Origin: Minisyncoccota bacterium
Lineage (GTDB): Bacteria; Patescibacteriota; Minisyncoccia; Phycocordibacterales; GCA-2747955
DNA: 5,111 bases
Direction: 5' to 3'
Assembly (NCBI GenBank): GCA_938010795.1
Contig: CALLVB010000109.1
Location: 1 to 5,111 of the forward strand
Position numbers and translations under genes: made by a program. The notes beneath the pieces were generated by a model. That model did no database searches. It was not told where the DNA came from and was given only the letters and a program-made list of their open reading frames with translations. Of this stretch, positions 1 to 5,021 are shown piece by piece (position 1 is the first letter of the stretch; each line of letters opens with the position of its first letter).

Positions 1-124
1 AGGCAAATTCTTCGTTTCCTGCAGTTTTCCACTGCAGTTTTAGGGCACTGATGCTCAATTAATGTTTTATCCATGTGAGAAATGCGTCCAACGGTTTTGC
101 TTCAGACACACTGTTTTTCTGTTT

Positions 125-312
125 CAGTAGCGGATCTAGGGGGTGGCCTGGGAGGCCTAGGCCCCCCCCTACCCCCTCCGACACGCGGTAAAAAAATAGA
201 CTTTTGGAAAATTTGGGGAAAATTCTTTCATTTTCATGGGGTTTTTGGGCTTCGAGCCCGGCCAGGCCCCCTAGGGTCCAGGCCCCTCAGGTCAATCCTG
301 GATCCGCTACTG
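125..312. mobile_element. MITE-like non-autonomous DNA transposon, copy 1
   Basis: A 188-bp element bounded by 16-bp terminal inverted repeats: CAGTAGCGGATCTAGG at 125-140 and CCTGGATCCGCTACTG at 297-312, with one mismatch. The interior has C/G-rich flanks around an AT-rich core. A near-identical copy, with the interior in the same orientation, lies at 4814-5003, so this is a repeat family and not a unique sequence. It encodes no transposase and is far too short to do so, so it must be non-autonomous. I see no clear target-site duplication: TTCTGTTT on the left against TTCGTGGA on the right. The superfamily is therefore left open. An open frame runs through it but is a by-product of the repeat. 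Confidence 0.88.
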
Positions 313-395
313 TTCGTGGAAAAAAACGCAGTTGTCCCAGAGGTTTGTCATAGCTAGCTACGGAGTCGCCGGCTTATGAGAAAGGGATTCATTGT

Positions 396-414
396 ATTCC
401 CGATTCGCTGGGAT
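396..414 (+). repeat. 19-bp exact direct repeat, copy 1
   Basis: The sequence ATTCCCGATTCGCTGGGAT occurs here and again, without a mismatch, at 1922-1940 in the same orientation. Flanking bases do not match, so the conserved unit is about 19 bp. It contains an imperfect dyad (TCCC ... GGGA). The two copies bracket the minus-strand gene. The function is unknown; a protein-binding site or the remnant of a repeat family are both possible. Confidence 0.75.
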
Positions 415-419
415 TACTT

Positions 420-597
420 GACCTTCAATTTAAAATTTAAAAAATATATATAATCTTTCGAATTTCAGGCGATAATCCAATCCAAGGTTTTTCCTTTCCA
501 ACATTTGACTTGAAAAAAAGATTTTATTGTTGCACAAAAAAGATTTTCCGATCACACACATAAATATAGAGATCTACACAGCCGGTGTCCAATCAGG
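420..597. other. AT-rich non-coding stretch downstream of the minus-strand gene
   Basis: It contains an AT-rich run (about 427-453, ATTTAAAATTTAAAAAATATATATAA-like) and several A-runs. On the minus strand a second AATAAA lies at 528-523. On the same strand, TG-rich sequence (TTTATGTGTGTG-like, about 550-563) follows the main poly(A) signal at 603-598 and would suit a downstream cleavage element. No gene is seen. Confidence 0.4.
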
Positions 598-603
598 TTT
601 ATT
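598..603 (-). terminator. Candidate polyadenylation signal (AATAAA) for the minus-strand gene
   Basis: AATAAA reads on the minus strand about 120 bases beyond the stop codon at 724. TG-rich sequence follows roughly 35-50 bases further on, as expected for an animal cleavage and polyadenylation site. This would give a 3' UTR of about 130-150 bases. A second AATAAA at 528-523 is an alternative. Confidence 0.45.
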
Positions 604-723
604 CCATAGAAAATCGTTATGTATGTTTCAATGTATAAAGGGTCCAAAAATATTGGAAATTAAAGATCCAGTGTAGATCTACTGGTTTCGCACTTTTCTA
701 CCGGTAATACTTCTTGTACTGCC

Positions 724-1137
724 TTAAGACTGTGTTTTCCCAACGGCCCTGGTCTTTCTTCTATCTTTTCTAGTGAGTCCACGCATAAATTCCTGAATGC
801 GTGGCTTGCCTCCAAGGGAAAAGCCTGGACCGTAGTCGAGGTAGAGCTCTTCGCAATTTCTTCCCCCACGTTCCGTCACTATGAAGATGGCCACGCCTTC
901 AACCACTTTTCCATCTTTGTCCAAAATCAGGGTATTACGGAATCCATTATTGCCAGGACATCTATCAGAATCCAGATCTTGAACACAAGACTTATTCGTC
1001 AGAACGAACAATGGTTGCGAAAGCTGTACAGCACGGTAGAACAGTTCTTCACCAGTCAGAGTCGTCGGAATGGTTGCATTTTTCACAGCCAACCATGCGT
1101 TCCATCGCCGCACGTTCCAGTGCACGAGCTTGCTCAT
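724..1137 (-). pseudogene. SET-like domain fragment (C-terminal half), frameshifted from the upstream coiled-coil exon
   Basis: This frame is open for 137 codons and ends in TAA. Residues 48-51 read NKSC, matching the position of the NHSC motif of SET lysine methyltransferases. Residues 66-103 run from FRNTLIL through GVAIFIVTER to EELYLDYG, resembling the SET end pattern GEEL-x-x-DYG, and are followed by PGF. In the SET family these motifs form the cofactor-binding pseudoknot. The N-terminal half of a SET domain is not recognisable upstream, so activity is doubtful. The tail is basic (RKDRRKTR). The frame overlaps the last 89 bases of the coiled-coil frame and is offset by one base. A TGA directly precedes its ATG, so it cannot extend further upstream in this frame. 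I infer a broken or mis-sequenced single gene; a separate small protein or an unseen splice is possible. The SET call rests on motif resemblance alone. Confidence 0.45.
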
Positions 1138-1653
1138 TCAGCGCCGCCTCCCTCCGGATGGTGTCGACCAAGGTTCCGTTCGTCTGCTCCTCTGTGCGCA
1201 AACAATCCTTTGCTCGTCGAACGCGATGTTGTGTGGCGGATACATGATCCAGCAGTCGACTCCTGTGATCTAGCAGCTCGGTGACCTCCGATTTTAGCCG
1301 GTTCACCTCTCTTTCCGCTCGCTCGGCCCTTCCATTGTATGCGTGACACTCGATCTCCATCCTTGAACATAAAATATCAGCATTTTTCACACATTCTGTG
1401 CAGATAGATCTAATTGAAAGCATTGATCACAAAAATATGTGCAGATAATTGCGATGATCAGCCTTCGTGGTTTTAACTTTTAAGATTTTGCGAAAACTTA
1501 CACTCGCGTCGTGCCCTCCAGATGTTGTACTCTCGCTCGCAGCTCGTCCCTCTCCTGAGTCACAACATTTAGGCGTTGTCTCATAAATCTCAGTTCTAGA
1601 TCAACACTTCCCTTTCCGTCCTTAATCAAGAATTGTCGTCCGTCAGCTGCCAT
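1049..1653 (-). CDS. Two-exon coiled-coil protein, 154 aa; join of 1653-1502 and 1361-1049
   Basis: The start is the ATG at 1653-1651 (MAADGRQF), with A at -3 and G at +4, a strong Kozak context. Exon 1 ends at 1502 before a consensus donor GTAAGT. Exon 2 begins at 1361 after TTTTATGTTCAAG. The 140-bp intron falls after the second base of a valine codon and joins the frames exactly, giving 465 bases including TGA at 1049. The protein is rich in E, R, L and A: about residues 17-47 and 58-137 look like coiled coil (for example ERDELRARVQHLE and AERAEREVNRLKSEV), and it ends CNHSDDSDW. It contains C-x2-C (CEKC) near the end. Coiled coils usually mediate dimerisation, so a partner-binding role is inference. 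I recognise no named family. A SET-like fragment continues downstream in another frame, so the natural product may be longer. An alternative acceptor at TTTCAATTAG (near 1407) is also in frame. Confidence 0.6.
1362..1501 (-). other. Intron of the coiled-coil gene
   Basis: The donor GTAAGT is at 1501-1496 and the acceptor CAAG ends at 1362. The sequence is more AT-rich than both neighbouring exons and contains in-frame stops when read through from exon 1 (TAA at 1500-1498). A CTGAT branch-like motif lies about 15 bases before the acceptor. Using the intermediate CAG acceptor instead would bring a TGA into frame, which supports the CAAG site. Confidence 0.6.
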
Positions 1654-1688
1654 AATCTCGCACTTCGAAATGTGCCAAAACAATAGAC

Positions 1689-1711
1689 TGACGTCAATTC
1701 ACGCATGCGCA
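1689..1711. promoter_or_regulatory. CRE and NRF1-like promoter elements upstream of the coiled-coil gene
   Basis: TGACGTCA, the full palindromic CRE bound by CREB/ATF factors, is at 1689-1696. ACGCATGCGCA, one base short of the NRF1 consensus, is at 1701-1711. Both lie 36-60 bases upstream of the ATG at 1653, so the 5' UTR should be very short. Further CRE-like sites, TGACGTCG at 1808-1815 and ACGTCA at 1854-1859, suggest a wider control region. There is no clear TATA box. The motifs are seen; their use is inferred. Confidence 0.4.
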
Positions 1712-1741
1712 AAATTGTTCTGAAATGTTCTGTTAATTAAT

Positions 1742-1761
1742 ATTATGTACCGGTACATAAT
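1742..1761. repeat. 20-bp perfect palindrome
   Basis: ATTATGTACC is followed directly by its reverse complement GGTACATAAT with no spacer. It sits about 50 bases upstream of the CRE/NRF1 cluster, in AT-rich DNA. It could be a dimeric transcription-factor site or could extrude as a small cruciform. No named factor is assigned. Confidence 0.7.
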
Positions 1762-2178
1762 CTTTTAAATGGGTGGTTTTGTATGGTTTGTGCTTGGAAA
1801 CAGATGCTGACGTCGTGGATATAGGCATAGCAACTTTTCAACGTAACAACGCAACGTCATAAACTTCTAGCCTTCTTGTGATTGTTGGACGTTCTGGGAT
1901 CGCACAAACACTAATCAGTTCATTCCCGATTCGCTGGGATCAATGAAATTACAACCTCATTTTTTCTCGACACTCATATTTCCATCAATGACCTTGACCG
2001 GAAGATCTAGATCTACTCATTTCTGTCACATTTACCGTAGATTTATCTTTTCGCCGTTTCCCTTTTGCGAATTGGCGAGCTGTCAAACTGTGGGAAGAAA
2101 GAAATTTATGCACCGTGCAGGAAAACCTAGAAAGCTGAGGTTTATGCACTTGTGCTTCGTGAACGTTTACCTTTCTTC
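1762..2178. other. Inter-gene region, possible divergent promoter
   Basis: It contains two CRE-like sites, the second 19-bp repeat and a 12-bp palindrome AGATCTAGATCT (2003-2014). A frame open from ATG 1943 to 2209 is low-complexity, rich in F, R and S, and has no recognisable domain; I do not consider it a gene. If the ORF at 2179 is real, this stretch would be a shared promoter and 5' UTR. Confidence 0.3.
1922..1940 (+). repeat. 19-bp exact direct repeat, copy 2
   Basis: Identical to 396-414. It lies about 225 bases upstream of the CRE of the minus-strand gene, while copy 1 lies about 185 bases past its poly(A) signal. A shorter relative, CTGGGATC, occurs near 1894. Confidence 0.75.
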
Positions 2179-2463
2179 ATGGAGGCGGAGGAGTACCCTA
2201 TGGGAATAAACTATTCGGAAAACGAAAATCTTGAAGTGACTCTTCCAAACGCGACACGCAGCACAAGAAGGAGAACTACGACTACAACACCGGAATCGAT
2301 TGTACAGAATGTGAAACTATTTTATTCAGTAAATCGCGAAAAGTTAAATATTGCGTTAAATTGGAATATCTCACATGTTTCCACTGTTCTACCATTTCTA
2401 ATTGTAGATCATGCTACGCGACATGTCCATATGTTTATTGTGACTGTATACTTCCGTCTTTGA
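2179..2463 (+). CDS. Weak candidate first exon or small hypothetical protein
   Basis: From the ATG at 2179 the frame reads MEAEEYPMGINYSENENLEV, an acidic start, then a Ser/Thr/Arg tract (RSTRRRTTTTTPES), and ends at a TGA at 2461. The first 50 or so codons look more protein-like than the rest, which is hydrophobic and AT-rich. A phase-0 donor-like GTAAAT lies just after the codons LFYS, near 2330. The ATG context is only fair (T at -3, G at +4). No family is recognised. It could be a first exon divergent from the coiled-coil gene, or chance. Confidence 0.2.
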   Translation: MEAEEYPMGINYSENENLEVTLPNATRSTRRRTTTTTPESIVQNVKLFYSVNREKLNIALNWNISHVSTVLPFLIVDHATRHVHMFIVTVYFRL

Positions 2464-2505
2464 TTATTATGCAAACAACTAAAAAATAATAGGGGGAAGA
2501 TTGTA

Positions 2506-2588
2506 GACGTCCACACAGCTCGAGGGTGCATGTGGCCGCTCCCTTATCGGGGGAACACATGTACCCCGTCGAACTGTGTGTAGACGTC
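2506..2588 (+). ncRNA. Long imperfect hairpin, pre-miRNA-like
   Basis: The 5' arm (2506-2534) pairs with the 3' arm (2556-2588) through about 28 base pairs. From the base: GACGTC with GACGTC (two-base bulge TA), CACACAG with CTGTGTG, one C-A mismatch, TCGA with TCGA, a bulged G, GGG with CCC, a bulged C, then TGCATGTG with CACATGTA (one G-U). The terminal loop is 21 bases and can add TCCC with GGGA. Stem length near three helical turns and scattered bulges match animal pri-miRNA hairpins; this is analogy only. The strand is uncertain because the complement folds equally well. Nothing in it codes for protein. It could also be a fold-back transposon remnant. Confidence 0.4.
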
Positions 2589-2609
2589 AGATACAGCCTC
2601 CATCTGACG
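2585..2609. repeat. 8-bp inverted repeat bridging the two large hairpins
   Basis: CGTCAGAT (2585-2592) and ATCTGACG (2602-2609) are perfect reverse complements around a 9-base loop. They use bases that also form the outer pairs of the hairpins on both sides, so the three stems cannot all form at once. Confidence 0.6.
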
Positions 2610-2650
2610 GCACGCGAAGCAATTACTCGCGCTTTTCCCCGCGTGCCGTC
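2606..2650. repeat. Second strong hairpin, 11-bp perfect GC-rich stem
   Basis: GACGGCACGCG (2606-2616) and CGCGTGCCGTC (2640-2650) are exact reverse complements. Inside, AAGC (2617-2620) can pair with GCTT (2631-2634), leaving TTCCC unpaired on one side. It begins 18 bases after the first hairpin. An AATAAA follows at 2686-2691. A structured RNA, a cruciform or a fold-back element end are all possible. Confidence 0.6.
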
Positions 2651-2699
2651 TATTGTCGTTACTCATATTCATCTCGACGCGAAAGAATAAATACGCATA

Positions 2700-3505
2700 T
2701 CTAAACCTACATAAAATCGTCTCTTATCTGTCTACTCTCTTCGCGGTATCTCAACATCTCTACATCTCTATTGGAACCTATCGCACGTCTCCAGTGATAC
2801 CTGCCTGCTGGTATATTTTTTAAAGCTCAGAACCAGCCCCACATGAGTTAACCCACGGCCTAAGTGTTTAGAGCTCAAAGGAAAAAAAATCTACATAAAC
2901 ACGTTTTGAACACGGTCATTTCTGTAGTGAATGCGCTGCTCACAGCACCAAAATATATAGCCTTCAACCAAAGTCTCCAGTATTCAAAAGAACTTTAGCG
3001 GGAAACTATATTATTACAGTGACTGCTACCATTTCTCCTCCTGGTCACCATGTGAGCAGCTTCCAATTTGTCCTTTCTCCAAAGTGCGTCTCATGTCAAA
3101 GTGTTGAACTCCTATGGTGTCGCAAAGTACTATAGACAGCAACTAAATAAGTTTTACTCAGGGTTCGAGCTTTCCTCAACGTCCTGCGTAAAACTTATTT
3201 TGTCGCGGAATGTCATTCTAGTTGACTCCAGGTCTCCTGTCGTCCGAAAAGGGTCATTTCCTTTGTGAAGCTCTACTCGAGTATGTCACGTGTTAGAAAG
3301 ATATGGTATCGACCGGAACGATATAAGTGTCAATCAGGACCTGGTATTGTCTTACGGTGCTGATTGAACCTTATTGTTGTTCCAGAACGATTGTTGTTGT
3401 CGCTCGAGCTGTCAAACAGCACTGTGAAAAGGTCATTCAAATGCATGCATTTCGCACAAATTTAGATCAAATAAATCCATCATCGTTGCGGGATGCTTTC
3501 GGCAG
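2700..3505. other. Non-coding stretch with small repeats only
   Basis: No supported gene. Visible items are a pyrimidine-rich run (2717-2772) with the tandem ACATCTCT, a 10-bp inverted repeat (GCTGCTCACA at 2935-2944 and TGTGAGCAGC at 3051-3060), an 8-bp inverted repeat (TCAATCAG at 3330-3337 and CTGATTGA at 3360-3367), and a 14-bp perfect palindrome AAATGCATGCATTT at 3439-3452. Short open frames at about 3068-3268 and 3327-3518 have no recognisable content. Confidence 0.35.
2860..2899 (+). repeat. Dispersed 40-bp repeat, copy 1
   Basis: CTAAGTGTTTAGAGCTCAAA followed by an A-run and CTACATAAA matches 4187-4227 with only a few substitutions and a slightly different A-run length. Sequence beyond the 3' edge diverges at once. 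It may be the edge of an old interspersed element. Confidence 0.55.
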
Positions 3506-3715
3506 CTACCGGTATTGAGCGAGGCGGTATTGAGCGAGCACCAATTTGTCCCGATAGTTGGAAAACGTGACAAGCCTGAGATCGCCAGCACTGCAGCTGT
3601 TCCCCTGACTACTAAGAGTGTTGTTCAAAGGTGACTTCAATGTTGAATCATGAAGTTTTTCGTCTTGTTGATATCGTAACTTGAATAACTTCTGTGATGT
3701 TGATGACAGGAACAT
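3506..3715 (-). CDS. Small hypothetical ORF, 69 aa, weak
   Basis: It starts at ATG 3715-3713 and stops with TAG at 3506. The product is polar, rich in S, L, K and N, and ends with the duplicated pentapeptide LAQYR-LAQYR, which comes from the 15-bp tandem repeat at 3510-3538. A usable splice acceptor, ATCAACATCACAG, lies inside its first codons, so it might instead be an internal exon. No domain, signal peptide or membrane segment is seen. Coding status is doubtful. Confidence 0.15.
   Translation of the reverse strand: MFLSSTSQKLFKLRYQQDEKLHDSTLKSPLNNTLSSQGNSCSAGDLRLVTFSNYRDKLVLAQYRLAQYR
3510..3538 (+). repeat. 15-bp tandem duplication
   Basis: CGGTATTGAGCGAG occurs at 3510-3523 and 3525-3538, separated by one G, giving a 15-bp period with two exact units. 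This points to a recent local duplication. Confidence 0.7.
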
Positions 3716-4186
3716 CTTTTCACTTTTCTTATGTGAGAGTGGTTAGTGCTGACGACAATTTTGAACTTTCCTCCTTAGCTTGAGGGCTGATGCGAGCCAA
3801 TGGGGAAAAGTTCAAGAATGTTTGCAGCTCGAAATAGTGTTAAACCTTTCACCGCGTTCTACTGAATGAAGCGGTGAAGCTGTGATGACCCGTGTTGTTT
3901 GAAAATCTCTGACGTTGTGAACACTGAACAGTGACCTTGTTGTCACGATATCTAATTGACCACCCAATCAGCGCTGTAGAGCAAGATGTGTGCGACCTTC
4001 GACCATAAAGTTATTGATGTACAGCAGGGAATGCTTATTGCCCTTTCCTCTTACCACTTCCAAAATTTGGCCAAATGAATGTTCGAGGCACCCACGTTTT
4101 AGTCTTGTTATCTCAATAATCTAGAAGCAGAACGTAGCCAAAAAATGCTCAAGGTGGGCTTAGCTTATTCAGTAAGCTCGTCTTCC
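3716..4186. other. Non-coding stretch with CCAAT-like motifs
   Basis: No gene is supported. AGCCAATGGG (near 3795) fits the NF-Y CCAAT consensus and CCCAATCAGC (near 3964) is close to it. An 8-bp inverted repeat, TTCACCGC (3848-3855) and GCGGTGAA (3871-3878), could form a hairpin with a 15-base loop. No TATA box or start of a coding region follows either CCAAT motif convincingly. Confidence 0.3.
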
Positions 4187-4227
4187 CTAACTGTTTTGAG
4201 CTCAAAGAAAAAAAAAAACTACATAAA
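4187..4227 (+). repeat. Dispersed 40-bp repeat, copy 2
   Basis: Diverged copy of 2860-2899 in the same orientation, sharing CTAA, TGTTT, GAGCTCAAAG, an A-run and CTACATAAA. The A-run is longer here. Confidence 0.55.
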
Positions 4228-4392
4228 TTAAAATGGGTACAAAGGGGTAATAGAGAAAGTGCAAATTTGCAAGCAATAGAAAATGGTACCCTTGTGTTTT
4301 TTATTACATATTGAATGTCTTCATGACACACCTCTTTCAGTTAGCGTTTCGTATTTCAAAAAAGTTGAGAATGTCGGTTCCTGTCGACTCAC

Positions 4393-4489
4393 CTCGCCTG
4401 TCTCCAAGCGACTGACTGGAATGTAGCGTTGCCTGGAGGCTTCGCATCAATTTTGAAAGCCTTCCTTCCCTCTTTTTAGGAGAAGAAGG
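4393..4489 (-). other. Candidate internal exon, minus strand
   Basis: Read on the minus strand, a frame coding PSSPKKREGRLSKLMRSLQ and then a Ser-rich stretch ends at CGAG before GTGAGT (4392-4387), a near-perfect donor. A possible acceptor, CTTTGCTTGCGTAAG, ends at 4490. The product would be 32 residues of basic, Ser/Pro-rich sequence, typical of disordered regions. No family is recognised and no neighbouring exon was found. It conflicts with the plus-strand reading at 4480. Confidence 0.2.
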
Positions 4490-4515
4490 CTTACGCAAGC
4501 AAAGGGATCACTTGA
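4480..4515 (+). other. Candidate terminal exon, plus strand
   Basis: CCTTCCTTCCCTCTTTTTAG (ending 4479) is a textbook 3' splice site with a long pyrimidine tract. In phase 0 the following sequence reads EKKAYASKGIT then TGA at 4513-4515; in another phase it stays open for 19 codons. It could be the last exon of a gene starting near 2179 or outside the window. It is mutually exclusive with the minus-strand exon at 4393-4489. Confidence 0.2.
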
Positions 4516-4703
4516 TATAAATGCACCTATAACGCTATAATGGCACATTCACACCAAGCCCGCGTTTGCGTCTACGTTTACCTCTGCGCTGCAGACAAGC
4601 ATCAAAAATTAAACTAGATATTGCTTCATTCAGCAAGAGACCTGCGCAGTGTGAACGAGAGTACTATTCTTGAGAGCGCAAGCAATATTAAGTGTTCACT
4701 TAG

Positions 4704-4725
4704 ACCTGCCGCGCATGCGCAGGTC
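4704..4725. promoter_or_regulatory. Palindromic NRF1 consensus site
   Basis: CGCGCATGCGCA at 4710-4721 fits the NRF1 consensus YGCGCAYGCGCR at every position. It is embedded in a larger dyad, GACCTGC ... GCAGGTC (4704-4710 and 4719-4725). In animals NRF1 sites are typical of CpG-rich promoters, but no gene start is visible nearby. Confidence 0.35.
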
Positions 4726-4780
4726 AATTAAATGGCCAATCTTCTTTTCTGCTAGAAGCACGATTGTGAGGACTGAGGAG

Positions 4781-4802
4781 CCGACTCTTCCAAAAGAGTC
4801 GG
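4781..4802. repeat. Compact hairpin, 9-bp perfect stem with CCAA tetraloop
   Basis: CCGACTCTT (4781-4789) and AAGAGTCGG (4794-4802) pair perfectly around the four bases CCAA. It ends 11 bases before the second MITE. The geometry recalls the histone mRNA 3' stem-loop, but the sequence does not match that consensus and no histone gene is present. Confidence 0.6.
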
Positions 4803-4813
4803 ACGACATAAAC

Positions 4814-5003
4814 CAGTAGCGGATCTAGGGGGGCCTGGGGGCCTAGGCCCCCCCTACCCCCTCCGACACGCGGTAAAAAGGTAGACTCTTGGAAAATTTT
4901 GGGAAAATTCTTTCATTTTCATGGGGTTTTTGGGCTTTGAGCCCGGCCAGGCCCCCCCCTAGGGTCCAGGCCCCCCCTCAGGTCAATCCTGGATCCGCTA
5001 CTG
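4814..5003. mobile_element. MITE-like non-autonomous DNA transposon, copy 2
   Basis: A 190-bp copy of the element at 125-312, with the same 16-bp termini (4814-4829 and 4988-5003). The interior differs by small indels in the C/G runs and a few substitutions; by eye the identity is about 90% or higher. Both copies are followed by TTC, but left flanks differ and no target duplication is clear. The high similarity implies fairly recent activity of the family. Confidence 0.88.
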
Positions 5004-5021
5004 TTCATACCTGAACGTGGG

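Larger units (their letters stand above)
4516..4813. other. Non-coding stretch with inverted repeats, palindromic NRF1 site and tetraloop hairpin
   Basis: No gene. ATATTGCTT (4618-4626) and AAGCAATAT (4680-4688) are a 9-bp inverted repeat. Short motifs such as CAGTGTGAAC and GTTCAC lie in opposite directions around it, suggesting a decayed inverted-repeat element. The NRF1 palindrome (4704-4725) and the hairpin (4781-4802) are listed separately. Confidence 0.35.

Noticed and set aside
82..357. 91-codon plus-strand frame
   Set aside because: It runs through the MITE; the Gly/Pro-rich peptide comes from the C/G runs, and the second MITE copy has indels that break the same frame.
660..869. Minus-strand frame ending near 660
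   Set aside because: It overlaps the SET-like frame in another phase and lacks any motif; it is a shadow.
979..1284. Several plus-strand frames opposite exon 2
   Set aside because: They are antisense to the coiled-coil and SET-like codons; Arg/Ser-rich composition mirrors the GC-rich minus-strand coding sequence.
1681..1683. TTG as an upstream start of the coiled-coil exon
   Set aside because: Animal initiation at TTG is unlikely; the ATG at 1653 has a strong Kozak context and the frame closes at a TGA just upstream.
1943..2209. 88-codon plus-strand ORF
   Set aside because: No domain, low-complexity F/R/S content, weak start context; more likely UTR or intergenic.
2556..2580. GTTCGAC on the minus strand as a tRNA B box
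   Set aside because: No A box, no cloverleaf and no acceptor stem; it belongs to the hairpin arm.
3063..3551. CCAATTTGTCC found twice
   Set aside because: An 11-base match is expected by chance in a window of this size.
4149..4331. 60-codon minus-strand ORF
   Set aside because: Its sequence is driven by the A-run of the dispersed repeat (FFFSLSS) and has no recognisable features.
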